Both the position numbers and the translations under genes were made by a program. This document shows, in pieces, positions 56,914 to 64,000 of a stretch of 64,000 bases of DNA. The number at the start of each line of letters is the position of its first letter. The first letter of the stretch is position 1. The stretch covers positions 248,001 to 312,000 of the forward strand of contig JAMXDE010000023.1 of the NCBI GenBank assembly GCA_026770025.1, in the 5' to 3' direction. The notes under the pieces were generated by a model that searched no databases, was not told where the DNA came from, and was given only the letters and a program-made list of their open reading frames with translations. This stretch comes from Craspedostauros australis. Taxonomy: Eukaryota > Bacillariophyta > Bacillariophyceae > Mastogloiales > Achnanthaceae.

Positions 56914-57551
56914 GCTTCCTCTGAAAGCGCAGGTGTGACACCTGCATCAACGGTCAATGATAACGACGGTGACGATGGCGATGATGATGAAGTTGACGAT
57001 GGGCGATGATGGCAATTGGATGCAGCACCTTGGTGTTGATGGATCGTGGGCGCGCTGGTGGGCGCGCTCTTGTCGTGAGAGGTTCCACAACACATCCAAG
57101 AGTTTGGTGATGTTTTTGTTCTCTCCCTCATCTCTTTTTGCGTTGTTGTTGCTGCCATCGCTGCGGCAGCAACACGCTTTTCTGCGAATGTCGTTTTGAT
57201 GTTCTGTTTTTGGTATCTTTCGTTTCTCGCGCGAGTTCTGTTGTGGTGACAAATCCGACCTCATTTTTCTGCCGAAACACGTTCTGGCAAGAGCAACAGG
57301 TCCCGCATGAGTGTAGTCGCACCATTGAACAAGAACAAGAACAAGGAGAGAGGGCCGAGTGCGAGTAGTGCGATCCAAGAGTCTCTGTGGTTGCTGCTTG
57401 TTGCCATGCACCAAAATGCTATTATATTGTATCTGATGCCACAACAACGACCTCCAGAACCAATTCGGTTGACAGTCATCATAATCTCCCTCATTTTATT
57501 TGATGACTTTGGAGAGTGTTCTGCATTGTTCTCTTCATCCTCCATCATGTT
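56914..57551. other. 638-bp spacer between tandem minus-strand genes
   Basis: Holds the promoter of the 1011-residue membrane protein and the 3' flank of the UBX gene. GACGATGGCGATGATGATGA-type repeats lie at about 56965-57010. No gene is seen. Confidence 0.5.
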
Positions 57552-59264
57552 TTACGCCTTGTTATCATCATCCTCATCATCATTGACTTCGACCACCACG
57601 AGACCTCTTGGCGACAACCCAACATCCTTGAGGTTATCAGAGCGATGCACCACCTTGTGACCAACCGGCAGAACCAGCTGCCATGACTTACCCTGCAGCT
57701 CCTCCAAGGTCTCCACCCAGCTGTAGATACCTTCGGCCGTGTCCAAACTTGCTGGAAAACGACGCTGCACCCGTGGTTTCTTGCAGAATCGCGGCAATTT
57801 CAATGCGATCGTCGTAATCCCGCTCGTCCCCGCCGCTGGCTCTTGCGGCAATGATTCAAGAGCCTTTTCACGGCGTCGCGCAGCTTCTTCCTTGGCCGAT
57901 TGCGCCAGAATTTGTTGTATCTGCGCTTCTTCTTCTTCTCTCTGCTTCGCGGCCTTCTTCTGCTCCTCCTTTTCTCTATCCTGTCTCAGGCTATTGTAGT
58001 ACTCGGCATCCTGCTCGTCGCGCACCATGCGGTTGGAGGCAGCGATGGCGTGCTGCATGTCGCGCTCGGTTGCCTTGCGTTCGTTGTCGCGGTGTCCCAG
58101 TCGTTGCATCTGTCGTTCTGCACGCGTGCTCGCGTTATGATGCCGTCTCGACGATCGTGGTCGTGGTGCATTGGGGAAGGGGTTAGTTCGACTTGCTCTA
58201 CTCGTACGGCGGCTACTGACACTGTCTTCATTGCTCGATGCCGGTGTCGGGTTTTGGTGAGATCTGCGCGGATTTGGTGGGAGCTTCGCATCGGCGGCAC
58301 TATCTGCATCGCAATCAATGCTCCTGTCAATCCCGCCACCCATGAAACCCGCGGGTGTCTGTGATACAACTGCTGTCCCAACTGCCGCGGCTTGTTCCGT
58401 GTCCGGAGATGAACGAGCACAAGCTTGCGGAAGCGAAGACGGGATGCTCGCAGCAGCACCTTCCTGCGATGCCGCTATCGCCATTGCGATTTGCTCGTCC
58501 TCTGACATCATTGCGAGTTGCGAATACTCCGATGGTTCCTCTCGTACTTGCTGTTGCGCGAGTGCATTGTCCATGAAAGATGGTACGTATGGATCTGTGC
58601 GGCGCTGCTTGGGCGGTCGCTCGTCACCGTGTTCATCATCGTCACGATGTCTGCGAGGTTGCTCGAAGTTGCTGATGGGCTGTGGCGTCGCAAACTTCAC
58701 ACCAACGCACTCAATCTCTTCCTCCTCGTTATCCTCATCATCGTTGTCCTCCTCATCATCATCATCATCAATATCATCGTCATCTCCATCGTCGCCATAC
58801 TCGTAGTTGCTATCATCTTTCAGATGTTGGACGCAGTCGCTTTCATTGCTGGAAGGGCTGTTGTTGACATCCTCCATCTCTATATCCATGGGCGCATAGT
58901 TTTCATCATCATAGTCCTCATCATCATCATCATCGTCATCGTCATGCGCATCACTGTTTTTGGTGGTTGTCCGTTTGGATGAGACCGAGGCGGCTCTTAT
59001 CAGTTCACTCGGTAACGTCGCAGCCATCGATGATAATGAGGGACGACACCGCCGCTCTTCTGGCGTGCGCAGATCTTCCATCTCGTGCAGCGGGGATTGC
59101 AAGGAAGATGGAATCGAAGGTATGTCCTGCGACTGGCGAACTGCTTCGGAATACTCACCGTCGTCCGCGCTGGATTGCTCGGAACCTCCAGGCGAATCCA
59201 GCAACGAGATCACTTCCGTCTCGCCGACTGGCTTCTTTGATCGATTGTGTGATCTTTGGGACAT
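57552..59264 (-). CDS. UBX-domain protein with UIM, probable Cdc48/p97 cofactor
   Basis: 570 residues from the ATG at 59264. The frame stays open to 59633, but that part reads as leader with CT-rich DNA, so the internal ATG is preferred. Order: a possible SUMO-interacting V-I-S-L-L-D near residue 17; long Asp/Glu runs (about 95-180); a ubiquitin-interacting motif (S-E-D-E-Q-I-A-M-A-I-A-A-S, about 254-268); Arg/Ser linker; Glu/Lys/Arg coiled coil (about 410-480) that includes Y-Y-N-S-L-R-Q-D-R; and a UBX fold to the end (about 484-570) with I-A-L-K-L-P ... R-R-F ... L-V-L-P-V-G-H-K-V-V. UBX domains dock on the AAA ATPase p97/Cdc48, and UIMs hold ubiquitinated clients. A role in ubiquitin-dependent extraction or degradation follows from the families. 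No membrane segment is seen, unlike UBXD8. Confidence 0.88.
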   Translation of the reverse strand: MSQRSHNRSKKPVGETEVISLLDSPGGSEQSSADDGEYSEAVRQSQDIPSIPSSLQSPLHEMEDLRTPEERRCRPSLSSMAATLPSELIRAASVSSKRTTTKNSDAHDDDDDDDDEDYDDENYAPMDIEMEDVNNSPSSNESDCVQHLKDDSNYEYGDDGDDDDIDDDDDEEDNDDEDNEEEEIECVGVKFATPQPISNFEQPRRHRDDDEHGDERPPKQRRTDPYVPSFMDNALAQQQVREEPSEYSQLAMMSEDEQIAMAIAASQEGAAASIPSSLPQACARSSPDTEQAAAVGTAVVSQTPAGFMGGGIDRSIDCDADSAADAKLPPNPRRSHQNPTPASSNEDSVSSRRTSRASRTNPFPNAPRPRSSRRHHNASTRAERQMQRLGHRDNERKATERDMQHAIAASNRMVRDEQDAEYYNSLRQDREKEEQKKAAKQREEEEAQIQQILAQSAKEEAARRREKALESLPQEPAAGTSGITTIALKLPRFCKKPRVQRRFPASLDTAEGIYSWVETLEELQGKSWQLVLPVGHKVVHRSDNLKDVGLSPRGLVVVEVNDDEDDDNKA

Positions 59265-62200
59265 TGTGGGGTTGTCTGCGCGACGAAAGAGTGCTCTGTG
59301 TTGACTTGGCGTGGTGTTTGAATCATTGGCGCCTCTTGCGTCCCACCTGGTGATCGGTCGTACAGTACGCGTGGCACTGCTTGCGGTGTGAGGAGCCGTT
59401 GTTTGTCGAGGATGATTCAGGGCGGTGTGATGTTCGGAGATGGTAGGAAGTTTTGAAACCTTTGCTGGATGCCGATCAATGCCGCAAAGAGAGTCAGAGA
59501 GAGTGAGAGAAACAGCGAGGTGGTGGCCTGTTTGTGTTTGTGGCAGTGTAGCTTCCTCCTTTCCCTCTCTTTCTTCTGTGTGGGTGTTGCCGTTGGTTCC
59601 CAGCCAGCGCAGTTTCGATGTGGCTTCGGCCAACCGTGCGACGAAAGAAGTCTCCGTCTTTTTGTGTTGTTTGTCGTTTTTGTGACAACAACCGGGTTCC
59701 TTTCGTTTCGGCCGTATGACTCAATGGACCAACATTGAACATTGAGGTCGCGATGAGACTTCGTATGTTCCGCCACACATGCATACTAGCATCTCGAAGA
59801 TAGATCATGCACAGTTTTGAAATCATCCAACTTCTCTCTTCTGCAACAGTTGTTCGTGGAGCGCGTGTGCAACGGGTGATTCTGAATGCTACTTAGATGT
59901 CACTTAGAGGTTCCTTCGGCTTTCATTGGTGGCTGCGGTTGTCTATTTGAATCCTGCAGTGACTAACGCAAGGTCTCCGGCGCATGTTGCATGCCGATCG
60001 AGGCAGTTCCAAGATGGGGCAACGGATCGTGGCATTCGGAACTGCAGCTTGGCTTTAAGTCGTGGTCTTCGCAGTTGAGCAGGGATACATACGGGTGGAG
60101 ATGGACGTCGAGTGTCGGTCGGTATGGCATGGCGCGGTGTGGTGTGGTGTGGACGAACGAGAGAGGGAGAAAAGGAGCTTCAGACAGAGATCCTCTTCCA
60201 GGACTTGGTGCAGTTGTCGAACGAGTGATTAGCTTGGAGGTTGAGCAGGTGGGCGCGAGCGAATGGGTGATTGAGATCATCTAGTGTGAATGTGTATGGT
60301 ACGGTCTACTCTTAGCGTTGGTATGGTAAAGCACCACACGCTGCAACAGAGTATTCGTATGGCTCTCCACTCTCTGCTATTCAAAGGGTTGTTTGTATGT
60401 GTGCATGTGTGTACGTGTGCACGTACGCGCGTCTGATTCCAGATGTACGAATGGCATGCCTTGCCTGCTTTTCGAAGACAAAGGCAACGACTGAAAACAG
60501 ATTGAGAAGGACGGAACTACGAATCAATCAGCAGAGCGACCAGGCGTGATAGTAGGCGATAGTTCGAATAAGCTGCACTCACGCGAACTGTCAACTTTGA
60601 GTAATAGTACTCTACTTTGTATCCGTAGGTCTTATCCGTGACGTGCTCTCTGCAGAGACACGAGTGAACGTGTTTGGTATGAACACAGAGTATTCGTGCA
60701 AGGGAAGGCAATACGCTTTGGGCAATCCTATCAGTAGTAGTACGACTGCCCAACCGCTCTCAAGAACGTGCTCATCTGGGGTTTCCTACGATTCGCTGAA
60801 CGGGGTTGTTTGGCGCATACGCGAACGAGTATGGTAGAGGAAGCACTCGTAACCGTAAATACCATACTCTGCTGTGCTCTGCGAGCATAGTGCACGCATG
60901 TGATGGACAATCCGGTCGCAAAGCCACCTCTCTCGTCTTCGGCCAACGGCCTTCACAACACCGACTCGTTGTTCCAGCAACGGCAATAGGAACGGCAACT
61001 TTGTGAGGTTCAAGTCGTGATGTTGGTTCGTTGTTGTTGCGACGCTCCGAATGAGAGATTGGCATGGACAATGCTGGACACACGCGTGACGACCCCAATC
61101 AAATCGAAAGAGAAATGGAAAGAGAAAGAGAGACGCACAACGACGTTCGCAGAAACTGATGTGTCCGATTGTCGGAGATGTGATGCGCTTCGCGCAGCTG
61201 GGTGATCGTGCCAATGTGGAGTGGCCAATTTTGAAAACAAATGACGCATTCGGAAGGGTCTTCCTGTGCGATGTTCATGATCCGACATGAAGCACATGTA
61301 AAAACGGCAAAGACGGTGAACCCGCAACTCGGTGGCCTGGTGCCGTTTGTCACATTTTAGATTCGTGGTGGTTCCCGTTTTGTTCTGATTTCGATCGTGG
61401 TGTGGAGATGTCCGTCACCTCGGTAGGCTCGTTTTCATGTGTGAGACTTAGTTTCCCAGGATTGGTTGCTTAAGGTGAGACGTCCGACGACATAACGACA
61501 ACGCCATCACTTCCGCTATTTGGCGTGCTCAATCCGTAACCGTTGCCCATCACATGCCAACCAAGCCATTTTCAAATTGCCGAACAAAGAAGTTTGAGAA
61601 AGATCGGAGTGGGAATGGAAATGAAATGAAAAATCAAAGCAAAGCCACCAACAGAAGGAGTCGTTCTCTCGACGAAAACGGAATGGGATGACCTCTCCAT
61701 CTCTCCATCTCTCTGTGTCGTTGGCAACTCCATCAATTTGTGGTGCATTGCTCATCCAGTGAGAGTGGGGAAGCACATGGGCAAGCACGACACGCAAGCA
61801 GGAGTGAAGCGATTTCTCCATTCGCGATCCACATGAAGATGCTCTGGTCCTGTGACGCGCCGTCATCCTCTTCTCATCAACAGCATCAACTGAACATTCA
61901 ACTGTGCAATCAACAACACAATCAACAACACAATCAGTCCAACCATCGATTGAACACCCACAACTAAACCTCCTGATTTGACATCACCATCGACCCCGAG
62001 ATCGACATCACCGTCAACAACAAGGGACAAGGGACAGAGGCAGACAGCCCCACTGACACAAGAGCACAAGAGCACAAAAGCCTGCAAAGGAGTAACCGCC
62101 AAAATCAGAGAAACACGACAGGCTTCCACCAATCTCCTCCACGCCCGCACCTGAGAGACCATCATCATCCACCCCCTCATCCTCGCACACATCCTCATAA

Positions 62201-62287
62201 TTCGCATCATCTCATCAACTTCAGTCCAGCAATCATCGCATCGCACAACATCCCATACCAGATCGCAACACAGCACAGCTCAGCAAC
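59265..62287. other. gene-free divergent stretch (3 kb)
   Basis: Separates the UBX gene start from the start of the last gene, so both promoters should lie here. AG/GA-rich DNA occurs at 59485-59515 and CAATCAACAACA repeats at about 61905-61940, in the likely leader of the plus-strand gene. No gene is recognised. Confidence 0.5.
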
Positions 62288-64000
62288 ATGGCAGCTCCAA
62301 TCACTCACCTCGCCAGCCCTCACTATTCCAGACAACCCCGTTCTCCGCTTGCAATTTCCGCGCCATCCGCCGCAGCAATAGCAACACCAGGAGCAACTTT
62401 GGCGGGAACCAACGGAGGCGCATCGAACGGGTATCGAACCATCATGGTTCCAATGCAGGTTCCTTTGCAAAACCCCAGTTCCCCCCAGTCACACGCAGCT
62501 CGTCATTTTCACCACCATAATCAACAGCAGCAGCACCACCAGCCACAACCACAGGCACAACCACAAGGATACCGCGCACTTCAATCACACCATCACAGCC
62601 ACAACCACAGTCACAACCATAACCTCAATCTCAATCTTTCGCATCCGCACTCGCACACCCACACCCACACTCAGCACCTCCAACAGTTCGAGTACGAGTA
62701 CGAGCATCAGCTGCGACAGAGGCAGAGACAGCTGGCCATGTCGAGACACCCGCAGCACTTGGCGCCGACGGCGGCATCTTCCGCGCCTCACTTCAGCTAC
62801 CACCCCAAGTACGTCTACAACGGGGCCCGTTGGATGCCCACCTCTGCTCGCGGACCTGCCATCCACACCACGGCACCCCCAACGCCAGCGCACCGCCCTT
62901 GCGTACAAACCTCGTCTTCTTACGCGGAATCGCCAGGAAAGGAGCACGTTTCCCACTTTGTTCCCAAGAACCAGGCTAGCCACGAGCCAAAGCCAGGCGC
63001 TGAGGAGCATGGCGGCCACGACGAACTGGTGGCTGCGAACGCTCTCATGAACCTCAAGCCAACCGGCAAAGCCAGCACCAGCGAGGCACGATCCGCCCAT
63101 GTCACTCCGAATCACCGCCCTGCCACCACGGGCAGGCCGCAGCTCTTCCGTCCCATCCGATCGGAGCAACCTGCCGCGGTCGGAACCCCCACGTCTGCCT
63201 TCGCGCCCGCCACCACGCCCACGCACGCACCATCGTCCTCCTCCCTGCTTCCGCCCAAGCACGCCCATTCCTACCTCTCCACGAAGGAGGGCCAGCACCG
63301 TCAGGGAAGGGTCACCCCGAGCTTCTCCTTCGAGTCTCCGCAGACGCACCGCCCGCTTTCCTACTCCTACCGCAATGAGTACGCCAGCGACGTCCCAAGC
63401 GTCGTGGAATCCGACATGGACTCGCCTCCTCCCACACCCTCCACTCTGGCATCTTTGCACACGGCAGCCACATTGCCAGCTTCGCCAACGGCCAAGGCAA
63501 GCGCGGAGAACCCCGAGTGGCACACCGGCTCCACGTCCTTGGCGCTGCCCGAGGATGAGGACGTCCTGTCGCCATTGCACTGCTTCATGAGACGGTACTG
63601 CGTCGAAGCCTTCGCTGCCACGGTCGACGACATCGCCACGCCGCGGTACGGCAAGTCGCACGGCGTCAAGGTGGTCGTGGGACAGGTCGGCATCCGGTGC
63701 GTCTACTGCAAGCACAGACCCAGCAACAACCGCCCGGAACGTGCCGTCTGCTTCCCATCGGCCCTGCGCAACATCTACCACTCCATCGAGACGTGGCAGC
63801 GCAGGCACAGCGTCGTGTGTCCGCACATCGCCCCGTGGGTCAAGAAGAACATGACGCAGCTCATGGAGTCATCCAAGTCCAGGGCCGGCGGCAGGCGCAA
63901 GTACTGGGAGGATTCCGCCCGCCGCCTCGGCATGGGCGACACCCCCATCGGTGTTCGGTTCATCCGCACTCCAGGCGCCTTGCCGGCCATTCCAAAGTCG
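62288..64000 (+). CDS. unnamed C-x2-C domain family protein, copy 2 (3' partial)
   Basis: Open from an ATG at 62288 to the right edge, giving 571 residues with no stop yet. Residues 1-400 are low complexity: His/Gln-rich (H-H-S-H-N-H-S-H), Pro/Ser/Thr-rich, disordered. The conserved unit lies at about 425-560: L-S-P-L-H-C-F-M-R-R-Y ... V-E-A-F-A-A, then G-Q-V-G-I-R-C-V-Y-C-K-H (from residue 465), F-P-S-A-L-R-N-I-Y, R-R-H-S-V-V-C, R-K-Y-W-E-D-S-A, and G-V-R-F-I. It aligns along its length with the C-terminal unit of the gene at 50008-51795. Potential metal ligands C-x2-C and H-x3-C are kept. Function unknown; the His-rich and Gln-rich leader resembles those of regulatory proteins (inference). 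Confidence 0.82.
   Translation, partial: MAAPITHLASPHYSRQPRSPLAISAPSAAAIATPGATLAGTNGGASNGYRTIMVPMQVPLQNPSSPQSHAARHFHHHNQQQQHHQPQPQAQPQGYRALQSHHHSHNHSHNHNLNLNLSHPHSHTHTHTQHLQQFEYEYEHQLRQRQRQLAMSRHPQHLAPTAASSAPHFSYHPKYVYNGARWMPTSARGPAIHTTAPPTPAHRPCVQTSSSYAESPGKEHVSHFVPKNQASHEPKPGAEEHGGHDELVAANALMNLKPTGKASTSEARSAHVTPNHRPATTGRPQLFRPIRSEQPAAVGTPTSAFAPATTPTHAPSSSSLLPPKHAHSYLSTKEGQHRQGRVTPSFSFESPQTHRPLSYSYRNEYASDVPSVVESDMDSPPPTPSTLASLHTAATLPASPTAKASAENPEWHTGSTSLALPEDEDVLSPLHCFMRRYCVEAFAATVDDIATPRYGKSHGVKVVVGQVGIRCVYCKHRPSNNRPERAVCFPSALRNIYHSIETWQRRHSVVCPHIAPWVKKNMTQLMESSKSRAGGRRKYWEDSARRLGMGDTPIGVRFIRTPGALPAIPKS

Noticed and set aside
59265-59633. Upstream extension of the UBX protein by 123 residues
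   Set aside because: No domain is seen, it crosses CT-rich DNA, and the internal ATG gives a more ordinary start.
5857-60831. Seven-base TACTCGT motif on both strands as a regulatory signal
   Set aside because: About 16 copies against 8 expected, with some inside coding sequence. Too weak alone; only the nine-base extension was kept.
1-64000. CRISPR arrays, operons, ribosome-binding sites and other prokaryotic features
   Set aside because: The short tandem arrays here are microsatellites without spacers. Introns, nested retrotransposons and gene content show eukaryotic nuclear DNA.

Overview
This window looks like nuclear DNA of a diatom or a close stramenopile relative. The evidence is a protein with the diatom-wide F-C-G-R-G-K-G...P-G-N domain (the family I know as DUF6824), a CoDi-type Ty1/copia retrotransposon, a eukaryotic topoisomerase VI B subunit, sparse short GT-AG introns, and long low-complexity proteins. 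Base composition is near balanced. The species cannot be named from the sequence alone.

Layout. 1-1746 (minus, runs off the left edge): a membrane-anchored DUF924 + PP-loop ATPase fusion. 1747-7997: no gene recognised. 7998-9746 (minus): DUF6824 protein. 9747-11688: repeat-rich upstream DNA. 11689-22885: a three-level nest of mobile elements. The outermost is a TTAA-flanked inverted-repeat element. A 9.8 kb copia retrotransposon (12433-22219) sits inside it, with 162/163-bp LTRs and a perfect ATTGA target duplication. Inside the copia pol gene is an intact piggyBac-like transposon (15796-19737) flanked by CTAG. 22886-29464: gene-poor. 29465-32800 (minus): large basic disordered protein. 33919-36870 (plus, one intron): topoisomerase VI subunit B. 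36871-39667: gene-poor. 39668-40792 (plus): hypothetical. 41105-45211 (minus): single-pass membrane protein with three beta-sandwich repeats. 46528-49014 (plus, one intron): dynamin-like GTPase with a mitochondrial-type leader. 50008-51795 (minus): C-x2-C protein of an unnamed family. 53878-56913 (minus): single-pass membrane protein of unknown function. 57552-59264 (minus): UIM-UBX protein, a probable Cdc48/p97 cofactor. 62288-64000 (plus, runs off the right edge): a second member of the same C-x2-C family.

The host genes do not form a pathway. They are housekeeping or lineage-specific genes with 0.3-3 kb spacers, arranged both divergently and convergently. The most notable structure is the nest. 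The order of insertion can be read directly: the TTAA element is oldest, then copia (LTRs about 10% diverged, catalytic aspartates lost), then the piggyBac-like element. The last element left a clean 4-bp CTAG duplication, and removing it restores the copia reading frame exactly. CTAG instead of TTAA is unusual for this superfamily. A second notable point is two homologous copies of an apparently undescribed C-x2-C family 11-12 kb apart.
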